The position numbers and the translations under genes are program-made. From Mesostigma viride (Eukaryota; Streptophyta; Mesostigmatophyceae; Mesostigmatales; Mesostigmataceae): 64,000 nt of DNA. The notes beneath the pieces were generated by a model, which searched no databases, had not been told where the DNA came from, and saw only the letters and a list, made by a program, of their open reading frames with translations. The stretch is from contig RPFO01000165.1 of NCBI GenBank assembly GCA_009746045.1, positions 1,155,046 to 1,219,045 on the forward strand. The letters are read 5' to 3'. The stretch's first letter is position 1. Every line of letters starts with the position of its first letter. Below, one piece after another: positions 1-11,086 of this stretch.

Positions 1-867
1 CTGCTCTGGTTAGCATGACAAAGGCTATCATTTACTCAGTGGGAAAGGTCAAGAGACCATTGGAACAACCTACCTGACGCATGTGCCACCAAAGCATTGT
101 GTCCCGCAAAATGCACACTGCCTCCTTTCTAACAAGCACGAGCCACTTTCTTTAGGAGACAGGTGCCAGCTCGTCAGTGTCTGGGGAAAATGATGCCGCT
201 GCTTAGGAAGACCGCGTGAATTTCCTCGAACACAACTGTCTATAAAGAAAAAGAAATTTCAGAGAAGCATGGAAATAAAAGCATTACACCTTCCCGACAG
301 GTTGTGGGCCACGCGCTGCAGCAAGCCAGCCACGTCATGTGCAGACGAACTTGCTAAAAAACATCCAGGAATCCAGCGATGCAGCGCCAGGACCCGCAAC
401 TTCATGGCTGCATCTGGCCGGAAAGAAGGCAAAAAGCTTACGCTCAACGAGCTAAGAAAGCAGGAAAGCGCTATCTTAGGACCATAACGGGCATTTATTC
501 GTGCCCAGGCGCACAAGAAAGGCCACCCTTTCAGTGAGAGGTCGGGCGCGCATCGCGCAGGCCTAATGTTATCTTACCGCAAAATGACGGGAAAGGTAAA
601 GATAGCAGCGGGAATTTTTACGGCTTTAGAAACATCATAGCTTCCATTAGGACCATCAAAACTGGCAACAATCGACAATCACACCTGCAGGCATCCATTA
701 TACTTTATTCATCCCGACAGAAATTCAGGCCGGACCCCCCCTGCCGATGGTAAGGAAAAAGAGCCCGCGACATTATGGATCGCAACTATCCCACCATAAA
801 TCAGAATCAGTAACTAATTTTCTCCAAGAATCGAGCATTTTTTCTGCTTTCCGCGAGCCAGATTTGT

Positions 868-1000
868 CACGTTTCGTCTAAAAGCAGTCGTCATGGCCAC
901 TTCCGCAAGGGGTGCGCGCACCGTGCACCCACTTTTCACGGTACGGAGGGTACCGAGGAATTTTTTGGCGCGGAAAATATTCGCCGCGCCGAGTCCCTTA
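868..1000 (+). repeat. Dispersed repeat, copy 1
   Basis: About 130 bases that recur in reverse complement at 17637-17773 with only scattered differences. The shared core includes GGCCACTTCCGCAAGGGG and a segment reading towards GCGCGGAAAA. It is probably the end of an unidentified transposon family. The rest of 1-1046 shows no convincing gene; 1000-1040 is a TTAATTAA-rich AT tract. Confidence 0.6.
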
Positions 1001-1046
1001 TTAATTAATCAATTAATTAATAAATTATTTAATTAATTAGCATACG

Positions 1047-1631
1047 TCAAATTTTAAGGTTTTGGGGGTGCAACCTCCCCTGAATTAAATGAAGTGAGCT
1101 GATGGAGGATTCGGTCAAGGTGGTGGTGAGGGGCTGGGGGGGCCAGAGCTCCTCGAAGGAGCGTCCAAGGAGGGGGGAGAGGGCGTATTGTTGAAGGTGG
1201 GGGCGGCGTTGTTTGGGGATGGAGTCGAAATTGTAAAATCGCCTCTGGAAAGCATCGAAGAGGCGACCCAGGATGAAGAGCTGCTTGCACAGTTCCGTAA
1301 GCGAGGCGTGCGATCCAAAAAACACGCAGGCCAGGATGCGATCGTGGGTGAGCTTGTCATAAAAGCCGGGCTGGCTGGCGTCAAAGTCGTACTCCTCAAA
1401 AGTCGGCTCGGCAGGGCGACTGCGCTTGGGTTCAGGCGACGCTACTGGCGAGGCGAGCCCAGGAGGGGGCTGGGCGACCACTAGGGCTTGGCTAGTGGCG
1501 CCGCTGCCGTCTGGGCCGGAGGGCGAAGCTGCAGACGTATTTTCAGGGCTGAGCGCAGCCGCCAGGCTGAGTTCAGTGCGCGGAGAAGCGTTTGCTTGCC
1601 ATATATTGCGTAATAGCTTCGGAAAATTAGA
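1047..1631 (-). CDS. Orphan open frame, possible exon of unknown gene
   Basis: An uninterrupted frame of about 194 codons runs leftwards from just after a stop at 1632-1634 to a stop at 1047-1049. The upstream half is rich in Ala, Ser and Pro, as in a disordered linker. The downstream half is more protein-like (for example EPTFEEYDFDASQPGFYDKL and TELCKQLFILGRLFDAF). No ATG lies in a suitable place, so it would have to be an internal exon or a fragment. I do not recognise the family. Nearby DNA is repeat-like, so a transposon gene fragment is as likely as a host exon. Confidence 0.3.
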   Translation of the reverse strand, partial: SNFPKLLRNIWQANASPRTELSLAAALSPENTSAASPSGPDGSGATSQALVVAQPPPGLASPVASPEPKRSRPAEPTFEEYDFDASQPGFYDKLTHDRILACVFFGSHASLTELCKQLFILGRLFDAFQRRFYNFDSIPKQRRPHLQQYALSPLLGRSFEELWPPQPLTTTLTESSISSLHLIQGRLHPQNLKI

Positions 1632-2262
1632 TCAGCGTGTGCATCTTAGAAAGATAAAGCGGTAATTTGTGATATTCACGGCCGGATTTGATGCCCAAAC
1701 GTGAAAGTTATTGTCTATTTGTCCAGAGGCCTCAATTGAGGCCTTTTGGCTCAATTGAGGCCTTTTTTACCAAGATCTCACAAAGTACGGTATTTTGGCG
1801 GGAAGGACCGGTCCTATGTGTCGTCCGGCCCCAGTGGCGCGAATCTGGTACATGTGCCGAGCGTCCTGACCCGTTGGGGTCGACAGGGGTCGACGGTTAC
1901 TGAAAAATACGTGAGGTGGAAAAGTACCTATTTTGGCCACTTTCGTGCAACGGGACGAGGAATTTTCACGAATGCACGACCATGGCAGCCTCGAGTAAAA
2001 TGGACCGTATGGCCACGTTCGTGCATCATTTCGAGCAGTATGGAGCGCGTTGGGCAGATAAATTATCCTTGAAGCTAGCCCAGTGCTTTTGCTAAGGGTT
2101 TTTGTCATTCGTCAAACTGTTGACTATTTGCCTCGGCACTTCGTCAAATGGTTGACTATTTGCCTCGGCAATTCGTCAAACTGGTTGACTATTTGCCTTG
2201 GCGCTTCGTCAACCCTGGGGGGGGGGGGGAGGAGGAAGCTTTATTTCTTCATAATAATTAAC

Positions 2263-3613
2263 TTAACCCTTAGTCCGTAAACCACCCGAAATTTCGGGTA
2301 GTTTGACCAACGGTCGTAATTCGCGCCGCGCCGCAAGCGCCGCGCCACCCGTGACGGATGCAAGTTGTCCGATGGGTCCGGGAACACTTAGGGACGAAGG
2401 TGATGCATAGGTTTGGGGGTAATATTCGCCATAGCCTGGTAATTACAACGTGCTTTACGACAGTATCACGTGACTTTGGCGGGAAATTTTCGCTCGCGCG
2501 CGCGCGTAACGAGATATGGCTGCCAACGTGCCGTTATCATGGAAATTTTGCGTCTTGCAGCCAGAAACGGTTCAGAATGTTGCTCAGAATGTCGATGCGT
2601 GATTTTCGTAGGTTAGGCATGGCCAGATTTATAGGATTGGGAAAATACAGGTAGGAAAATAATGCTTTCTTGGTCTTCAGTGCTAGATGAGTCATCGCTT
2701 ATCATATGTCGATTTTCTCCCTATGGCCGGGCAGTCTGCGCCAGCCCAAGCATCCAGATCTGGTACGGGATGTCCGCTGCAGCGTTAGCTGGGAATGCGG
2801 ACGCGTTTATAGGTCATCTTTGAACGGAACATCAATCTGGTAATCATGGAGGATGCATGCAGGATGAGGCTATGGCGGCCTTTGCCTGTAGAGCAACGGT
2901 ATGTGTGAGATATGAGGGTCCCGGCCAGGGGAGTCCGTGCGGGACATGAACGAGCCATGTACGACAACGGGTTTGCGTGTTGTTTGCAGCGGAATATGTC
3001 TTCCATGCATTGTATTTGACGAGCTTATTAGTGCACTGTTTAGCAAGCTTCCATGTTGCTGTAGAGAATGGTATTAGCCCAGAAAGTGCCCAGTTTATGG
3101 CATTTCTTTGGAGCACATCATTTCGTTAGTGCAGGTATGCAGCATGTTTGTATTCCAGCACCTTTGGCAGTCTTTTACAGCCTACTATAATGCATTCTTG
3201 TATTGCATGTCATGGATGGCTGTTTACGCGCGCGTAACCCACACACATATACGAGCACGTTTTATTGGTCTAATGGGTTATCCGGGTGGTCTGACCCAAG
3301 GAAACCACCATTGGACTATCCAACTAAGTTGTCCAATGTTGGTATTGAGGTTCCCTTCCCTCCCTGGGAAGTTAGGGGTAGGTACACTTTTTCTTGGGGA
3401 AAAAAGATCGTCTTTTGGCCAACTTTGACTGGCGCTGCCATCCAAATGCTTTGATAAACCCATGATATTATTACATATTCTGAAAGCCCTTGAAGCGTAG
3501 ATATGTTTGGCATCTTGGTTGAGGGTATTTGGAGTTGTGGCCTGTGAGTTATGATTTTTTTCATTTTTAGGGGTATGAAAATGCCCAAAATGGGTCAGCG
3601 GACTATGGGTTAA
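2263..3613. mobile_element. piggyBac-like non-autonomous element, copy 1
   Basis: The unit is flanked by TTAA at both ends. It has inverted termini CCCTTAGTCCGTAAACC (left) and CCCATAGTCCGCTGACC (right end, reverse complement). TTAA targets with CCC termini are characteristic of piggyBac-type elements. A short palindrome, ACCCGAAATTTCGGGT, sits just inside the left end. No transposase is encoded. The body from about 2330 onwards is closely similar to 12281-13559, so this and the 8869-13559 element belong to one family. It lies inside the hAT element. Confidence 0.7.
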
Positions 3614-3759
3614 GGTCGCTCACGCCTCACGTACGCATGTAATGCATGTGGATAAAACATAATATCACATAGCGGTTGTTGACAACTGCATAAACTACAG
3701 AATAATAACTAGTATCGCTCACAGCTAGGCCTGAGTCAAGTGTGCACAGCACGAGGCCA

Positions 3760-6666
3760 TTAAACAACCATCACATCCTCCTCGCTGCTATCAACTGGCA
3801 CTACTGGCATAGTTTTGTCCGAGCTTGGCCCTGCACCCTGCGCGCTGCGCGCGCCTGTCCACTGGTTGCCCGTGCCACCGCCCAGCCGGCGGGGGCCAGC
3901 TGCGTTAAGCCACATCTGGTATGCCCGCCGGAAGCCGTCACGCTTGCCGAAGTCAGCGAGCGATACGCGGCCCACGTGGGTCCGCAGGCAGGCGTCCAGC
4001 AGGTGCGTCTCCTTGAAGGATGCCCGGCGCTTGTTCTTGATGTGGTTCATGCTGCTGAAGACTGTCTCGTTGGGGACTGAGCCGACGGGCATGGAGATCA
4101 TGATCCTGGCCAGTGTCACCCACTCCGACATTGACTCGATGCATTCCTCGTTCTGCACTAGCTGGCACCAGTACTGGCGCCATGGTGTGAACACCATGTC
4201 GCCTTTGGCATCCTTGGTGTAACCCCAGTTTACCATGGCGGCCTTGAAGGCGCCGTACTGGCTGGCCAGCTGCACCTTGTCCACGAGTGGTGGGATGGTG
4301 AACGACTCGGTGGCGCCTGGTGGTGGCTTGCACGTCTTCTCCTCGCAGTAATGCTCGAGGAGTGGCTGGATGGCCTTGAGGACGTCCGCCCCCTTCCGCG
4401 CCTGCCCGGCCCACCACTCTGGGAAGAGTGGGTCCCATGCCTGCATGAATGGCTCGGGAGGAAAGCGCTCCTCGAACCCGTCCTTGAGAGTCTGTGCCAC
4501 GGCTGCCAACTTGGACTGCATCATGCATGGACTCCACCTCATGGCCCAGCTTCTGGGCATCCGACTGCATGGACAGCTGCACAGCTTGACGTGAGCGTGT
4601 CACCCTGGTCTTGCCGATGCGCTCGTTGGTGGGGCGGCCGCGAGTGTTGAACGTCACCTGGTAGGTGGTGTCTGTGTTGATTGCCACCAGCTGCACCTCC
4701 CCCTCGTCAAATTCCTCCAACTTCACCACCGCCTTCACCTGCCCCCGCCTGTAGCGCCCCCCCCCCGTTGTCGCATACCCAGGGAGAGGAAGCACGTCCT
4801 CCTCATCACTGCAAGCCTTCTCGTAGCCAGTGCCATCTAGCACAGCTTGGTAGGCCGGGCCGAAGGTGGCATTGGCAGAGAGGTAGAGCTCGTCAATCAT
4901 GTTTGTGGTCTTCTCGACCTGCCCGGCCACATCAGCGAAGTGGCAGCTGTCCTTCTGGAACATGAGGGACAGCAGGTCCACCTGCTGGAAGAGAGCCACC
5001 AGACCATGGGCAGCCAGGATGATCTGCACCGAGGTCAGCTTCTCGTAGATGGAGGTGACAGCAGCCCTCTCGTCCGCCTTTGTCGCCGTATCCATGCGCT
5101 CCAAGTAGAAGCTGAGCAGCGCATCATACTCCTCGACCAGGCGCTCCAGGGCGCCGCAGATGGACACCCAGCGGATGTCGTGCACCGCCTTGATGTTCAG
5201 CACCTTGGCGTGCTCGTTGATGAGCTGGTGCCAACTTGAAGGCACCTGTGCGCAGTGCACTTCGGCGGATGTCCCCAGCGATGGCTGACAACAGCTCTTG
5301 CAAGGACTCCACGATGGGATGGTCAAGGGAGCCCTTGTGCACCAGGCTGTTGCGGTGTGCTGGGCACCACGAAGGCATGGCGAACGGGGCAAACCAGTCG
5401 ATGCACAGCTTGATGGCCCCAGCGTCTTCCCCCTGCATGACGTTCGCACCGTCAGAGGCGATGCCGGTCAGCTTTCGCGCGAGTGTTGGGATGTCAAACC
5501 CGGTGACCTCCTTGGCCTTCTCCAGCAGGCCCGTGGCGATGGTGACTGCGTCCGCCTTCCCGTTGGGCAGCTCATGCAAGGCCAGGTAGCGGGTGGTTCG
5601 CTGGCCACCCTCAACAGGGTACACCATCACGGAGCACTGCTCCTTCTTGGAGATGTCACTGCTGTCATCCAGTGATATCCCCATGAAGGGGGAGCGCTTG
5701 AGCACCTCACGCAAGTCCTCCACCTGCACCTTGTTGAGGCAGTCTGCGAACATCCAGCCCGCATTGTCGTTGTTGTACTTCTCGGGCAAAGGCAGCTTGC
5801 CCGTCCCACGTGGCCTCTCATTCATGAACTTGATCACCTGCATAGTTTGCTCGAACGCGACCATGGGCCGCGCGTGCAGCAGTGTGGAGTATGCCACAGT
5901 AAAAACATTCACCATGCGCTCCTCGTCCCGCTCTGCCTTGCTCTGGGTTGCTGCGTGAAATACACTGCCAGCTGTGCCGAACATGGCAGTGGTCAGCGAG
6001 ACGTCCTTCACCTTGGGTCCACCTTGCTCCTCCTTGGCTTTCTTCTCGGCGTAGGCCTTTGCCATGCGCTTGTGCATCTTGCTATGCCTGTGCTGGTCCA
6101 TCGCTTGCTTCTTGTAACGCATGAGGCTAGGCTTGCTCTTCAAAGAGCACGGGATGCACTGAATCGACTTCGTACCGCTGAGATCCGTGGTCGTTTGGGC
6201 CCATTCGTACTTTCCGTTTTCCCACCACTGCTCGCGCTCAGGCCGCTCCTTGCTGTACTGCTTGTTGTACTCCTGTCTCTGCCTTTTCGCTGCTGGCTTT
6301 GTCTTGCCCTTCTTCTTCCCCTTCTTCTTCCCTGAGCTGCCGTCATCATCAGCCTTGCTCCTTTCTGTCTGGGCCCCCTCCTCGCCAGATTCCTCCTCGT
6401 CAGATTCCTCCTCTACAGAGTTCGAGGCGCTGTCAGATGATGCTGACTGGCCGCCAATGATCTTCCTCTTCCTGCGCATTCGACCCATCCTCTTCCTCAC
6501 ACTCTACTCTCTTGCGTTTTTCGCGACCCTGCCTGCCCTCCTTTTCGTCTAAACTGCGGCCTAGGTCGACGATATTTTCCGTTTCTACAATTTGTCCAGC
6601 TTGCTTCTTAAACAGCGCATCTAAGGTGCTAGTCTTGAAACCTGCCAACCCGTTTTTCTTCGACAT
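3760..6666 (-). pseudogene. hAT transposase, frameshifted
   Basis: The reading is right to left. The N-terminus (from 6666) starts MSKKNGLAGFKTSTLDALFKK, followed by an acidic/basic linker. A BED-like zinc finger follows (C-x2-C near CIPCSLKSKPS, then H-x4-H in RHSKMH). The catalytic core shows SLDDSSDIS and TGIASDGANVMQ. The C-terminus has the hAT dimerisation signature ARIMISMPVGSVPNETVFSS...NKRRASF. Three frame changes break it: near 6465, near 5233 (one extra base) and near 4525. Its start lies next to the right end of the enclosing element, as expected for the element's own transposase. The clade resembles the ZNF862-like hAT group; that placement is inference. Confidence 0.85.
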
Positions 6667-7297
6667 TCTCTAGCTCATGCAACACTACCCCAACATCGCC
6701 GCCGCCATTATCGAAACAATTTCGCATGCAATATTTTATCGCACATGAAGTCGCCAGACGGCCTGAGGTCGTCACGTAATTAATTGCTTGTCCAGGGTGA
6801 TTACAGTTAATAATTTTTTTCATGCCCTCAACGGCTCAAGTCCTGCCTTGCTCGTCTTCAGTTTTGGTACCCGAGCATTGTCCTGAACCGTACTGACGTA
6901 CTGTCTTTCCAAACCAACTCCAACTACAGCGTACCTAGGATTCAGATGGTACGGGCTGACGGCCTGACGCCGCGCCGCTGGACCTTCGGTCTGGCCTTCA
7001 GGACTTAGGTGGTTGACGAATACCCTAAACATTTCGTCAAACCGGTTGACGAACTTCGGAACATATTCTTCAATTGGTTGACGAATTGCCGAGTTGGTTG
7101 ACGAATGTGGTTGACGAATTGCCCAAAATGGTTGACTATTTTACTACTATTTTCAAAATTCGTCAACCGGTTGACGAAATAGTCCCGTTAGCAAAAGCAC
7201 TGAAGTCAATTATATGTCCCGGCTACAGGAGTAGCCGCCTCTTTTGTTGGGGGGGGAGGTGTGTAACTTGCACGGATGCGACATGCCATTTGTGGTA

Positions 7298-8333
7298 CAG
7301 GCATTCACGCCTTAAGTTGGGTTGGCTTAAGTTGGGTTCACGCCTTAAGTTGGGTCGCAGTTGGCTGCATGGCGAACCCAACTTAAGGCTGATGGATGTA
7401 CTACGAAAAACCCAACTTAAGGCGTGTAGGGGCTTCTAGCGCGGTGTGGCACTGATTTTTTACTGCCGCGACTTGAGTTTTTTCCCGCGCCGGTGGTCCG
7501 ACAGGGTTTCCGCGCCATCCAACACTAAGGATCTATAAAATTCACTGCATGTCTTGGTCAGTTGGGCGCTGAAATCAGTCATCATTGTATTATATACATA
7601 GTGGGCAAACGGCTTGCTGTTCAAACGCGTTCGTCACATTAGAACCCATCGTAAATGCGACACAATGGCCGACAAAACTGATAAGGCCAAATGGAACGCA
7701 CTGTTTTCGGGCAGCGGGGCAGCGTCCAACAAAAAGCAGAAACGAGACACCACAGGCGAGAAGGCACTAGGTGGCAAGGGCAAGCTGTCAAACCAGCAAA
7801 AATTGAACGGCTATGGCCTTCTTGTCGTAAGGGTTGCTGCGCTCTCTGACATGGCGACATATTTCGCCGGGATCAGCAACGTTGTTGGCATTCACGTGCA
7901 CTAAACCGTTCACCGACCGTTATTAGACCAGTCCTGGTGACAGTGGCCATGGACGGGATTACTGTTTGAGTCCGGATGCTACTAGGGAAGACGAGGCTAG
8001 AGAGACAGTAAATAGCCACGCTTACCGCGCATAGAACGCGCATGCCCTGTAGTGCAGCACACCAAGTTTTGGCTAGCACGGTGGGGTGCTTCACCTGCCC
8101 ACAGCCGGTTTGAGGACTTGCATCCAAGTTCCGACCCGAAATACGACTTTGATGGTGAATTCTTTAGTGCAGTTCGATTGGCCTTGACGAGAGCTTTCAA
8201 AAGACACCCTGAAGTCCTTCAGCAGGGCTGGGGGTCGCAAGTTATGGTAACGTAACGGCTTAAGTTGGGTTCACGCCTTAAGTTGGGTTGACCCCAAGAA
8301 ACCCTCGAACCCAACTTAAGGCGTGAATGCCTG
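7298..8333. mobile_element. Small TIR element with TA target (Tc1/mariner-like size)
   Basis: The ends are inverted copies of CAGGCATTCACGCCTTAAG, flanked on both sides by TA. Further copies of the CTTAAGTTGGGTT core lie inside both ends (7310-7430 and 8258-8325), in direct and inverted orientation. A TA duplication suggests the Tc1/mariner group, but no transposase with DDE motifs is present and TA can occur by chance. The single small frame at 7665-7904 could be a remnant. Confidence 0.6.
7665..7904 (+). CDS. Small basic ORF inside the TA element
   Basis: An 80-codon frame starting at ATG 7665 and reading MADKTDKAKWNALFSGSG, then lysine-rich sequence. It lies wholly inside the 7298-8333 element. 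I recognise no domain. It might be the N-terminus of a deleted transposase or chance coding. The stretch 8334-8868 to its right holds no gene I can support. Confidence 0.25.
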   Translation: MADKTDKAKWNALFSGSGAASNKKQKRDTTGEKALGGKGKLSNQQKLNGYGLLVVRVAALSDMATYFAGISNVVGIHVH

Positions 8334-9408
8334 TATTAAATTATCCGTCCCGGTCGATCGGCGCCGACCGTAATCCGGCGCCAGTGCCGAGGCCATAGTA
8401 TATAGTTGGCAGCCGAGGCAATCCGTGTGGAAGTAAGTGTAGAAGTTTTGCTGACGAACTTGGCCCTTTGCGCCGTAGGCAGACCTAGCGCCTGAACGGG
8501 AGTTACGGGACAGCCAAGTGGCACTGCACACGCGTTATGATGGTACATACGGACATTTGGATATTTTTCAGGAGAGGCCTCTAGCCGTACTGGTCTTTAA
8601 TGTGTTCTAGACGGTTCGAGAAGCCCGTCCCCGCGGACCTCACGTCATGCCTGGTTGGCAGCGCCAGGCGCAGCCACCAACGGGGACGAAGGGACAAAAT
8701 AGGCAAGACACGAGCTATGCCAGCAGTCCGGACCTTGTATCGTAATGGCAGTAATTTACCACGTTGCTCTACAGATGTACCATCGCTTGCTCCTGGAGTG
8801 TAATTCTCCTGTGGGCTCGAGTGTGAATCCCTCGCCTACTGGGTGTAAGTCTTCCCGCATAAAGTGTTTTAACCCTTAGCCCGCCAACCCCCCGACATGT
8901 CGGGGGGTCTGACTAATGGTCGAATTTCTCGCCGCGCCGCCATTGCATTACCGAAAGAGGCAACGTTCGTTTCCCTTGAAAATTCAAGTACAACGGACGG
9001 CGCGCAAATTTCAGCATACGGACTGATCCAGGACCGGATCGACCAAACCCGATCTGCCCAAATCTGCCCAAATCTTTCACTTCACGAGTCACTACCGGAT
9101 CTGTACGGCAACTGCAGGCTGACTTCCTGATTCCGTGGACTCCGAGCATTGAACATTTTCTAGACGGGAGTTTTCGGACCTACCCTCGGATCTACACCTT
9201 CAGTCGTGGCAAAACTCGCTGGCATGAAAATTGGAGCTAAGGACGCATTTTGCTGGCAGTAGGTAGAAAAGACGGCGCTGCAAATAGGCATAATGCATTG
9301 TGAACATTTTCTCGTAACTAACGTGCCGCTCATCACGCATGCTTTAGTGGTCATAATTTACATTTTACACTAGCTAGTACACTTGCTGCAGGACATACGA
9401 TACATGTA

Positions 9409-11086
9409 ATGGCGTCACGGAATGCTGTTTCAGTTTACGCGAGCACTAGTTTCTGTAGGCACATTCCGCCTGCGCCTACCCAGCAGCCGGCCAAGCTCAA
9501 AATGAGCAAAAATGCCGCTGCCGGCGCAGTGGATGGCGCGGGATTTTGGTTTCCAGGATCCCGCGTAGATTCCAGAGCTAATAACACGATAGTGCACTCA
9601 TTGCGAAGGAATAGCGAGGGGGAAATGCTAGGTGTTTTCCCAGGGTCGGTAGTGCAGGTCCAAAGCGAGGACCCGGGCAACAAGCCCTTTTTTCTGGAGG
9701 TAGTGTGCATAGTCAAGCCAGGTGAGGCAATAGACCCGAGATGGGCGGTGGCAGGAAACGTAGACAACACGAACGAAGTCGTGTTGTGCAGCTGTTGGTT
9801 GTGGCGCGACGATGAACTTCCTGAGCACCTGGCGCAGGCAGTTCACTGGTCGAGAACTGTAATCGAGCTAATTGCCAGCGAAGACTGCGCTGCCGTTCCA
9901 GTGTCGGCGGTGCAAGACATCGTCTCCGTGCAGGCCTACTGGCACGCGGACTTTTACAGCTGGGCGGACTACACCGCACAGGTACTTTCTGTTTGTAATG
10001 TCCTCTCTATATTGCATGCATTTGATGCGGCTGGCTGGGATGCCTCATTTGCTTTACTGCTGGAGGTGACAGAAAAGTCATAAAGCTTGCTGCCTGGGTG
10101 TTCAGAGAGCATATTTTGTCTGTGTATCTGCTTCTTTTTTTTTCCCTCTTTAATCTTTGGTTGTCTACCCTTTTTCATCCTGGTGGTTGGGTGGTTGGTT
10201 AGTTGGTTGGTTGGTTGGTTGGGTGGGTGGGTGGTGGTGGGTGGTGGGTGGGTGGGTGGGTGGGTGGGTGGGTGGGTGGGTGGGTGGGTGGGTGGGTGGG
10301 TGGGTGGGTGGGTGGGTGGGTGGGTGGGTGGGTGGGTGGGTGGTGGGTGGGTGGGTGGGTGGGTGGGTGGGTGGGTGGGGGGTGGGTGGGTGGTGTGTGT
10401 GTGGGGGGGGGGGGGGGGGGGGGGGGGGGTGTTGTATATTCACTATTGTTGTGATTGCTAGAGAACTGTCACTTATATACCATTGTTTACTTGCATGTTT
10501 GCTTGCTCATGCTCCTGCCTACCATATCATGTGCACTTACTTCGCAGTTCTTCTACTCCAAGGAGAACGCCTGCCTACAGCGCGTGCGGGGACCGGCCAA
10601 GATGAAGGAGCTCAAGGCGGCCTTTCAGGCGCGCAACGAGGTGCTCATGGCTGGCTGCAGCGAGCCCACCTGACGCACCCTGAACCAGTCCCAAGCAGCG
10701 GCTTTCAGGCCGGAGGCGCAGAAGAAGTGGGGACCCAAGAAGTCAACCCAGGACCCAAGCGTCAAGGGCTACGTCCAGTTCCCCACCTCGCCGGTCATGA
10801 TGAGCGCGTGGCCGCGCAGCATCCTCAAGCGGTTCAAGGCGGAGTCAGATGGCACCACCTTGAAAGTAAGTAACTGTTTACAGTTTTGTTGAGTTGCACA
10901 AATGCAATACATTGCATGACACGAATGGAAACATGTGTTAAATTAACATCATTGAAACTGCCTACTACTATACCCTCCATGGGGCTTTTCTGGCGATCGC
11001 AGGCAGTGTTCGAGTCACTCTTAGCTAACACCAAGTCATGCTGCAAAAGGATAAAAGGGGATTCCTTTAGGGTCATGAGCACCTGA
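9409..11086 (+). pseudogene. BAH-like domain gene, three exons, one premature stop
   Basis: I model exons 9409-9981, 10548-10865 and 11003-11086, all phase 0, with GT donors (GTACTT, GTAAGT) and AG acceptors (TTCGCAG, ATCGCAG). Residues about 85-200 resemble a BAH (bromo-adjacent homology) chromatin-reader domain: FFLEVVCIVKPG, then VVLCSCWLWRDDELP, then IELIASEDCAAVPVSAVQD, with exon 2 continuing FFYSKENACLQRVRG. In exon 2 the frame meets TGA at 10671-10673 but stays open and protein-like for 64 more codons to a perfect donor. A CGA-to-TGA transition explains this simply. Exon 3 ends at a normal stop. It may be a host gene copy carried by the enclosing element. The BAH call is by eye. Confidence 0.5.
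10183..10429 (+). repeat. (GGGT)n microsatellite plus a run of 27 G
   Basis: Intron 1 of the BAH-like gene holds about 200 bases of GGTT/GGGT repeats, then GGGTGTGT and an uninterrupted G run at 10403-10429. The long Gly-Trp-Val and His-Pro frames across it are translation artefacts. Confidence 0.95.

Larger units (their letters stand above)
2081..7202 (-). mobile_element. hAT DNA transposon, about 5.1 kb, degenerate
   Basis: Both ends carry a matching inverted repeat: CAGTGCTTTTGCTAA at 2081 and its reverse complement ending at 7202. CAGTG termini are typical of hAT elements. Inside each end lie several copies of the motif TTCGTCAA/TTGACGAA (about 2107-2215 and 7017-7185), as expected of subterminal transposase-binding repeats. 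The only large gene inside is a hAT transposase pseudogene on the minus strand. I see no clean 8-bp duplication: the flanks read AGCTAGCC and AAGTCAAT. The element is either old or recombinant. A TTAA-flanked element is nested at 2263-3613. Confidence 0.75.

Noticed and set aside
2358-2654. Similar frames at 2358-2654 and 12346-12600 (HSLVITTC)
   Set aside because: The DNA is shared by two non-autonomous TTAA elements; the frames have indels and no domain, so the similarity reflects element homology.
10157-10461. Gly-Trp-Val-rich and His-Pro-rich frames
   Set aside because: Produced by the (GGGT)n microsatellite within an intron.
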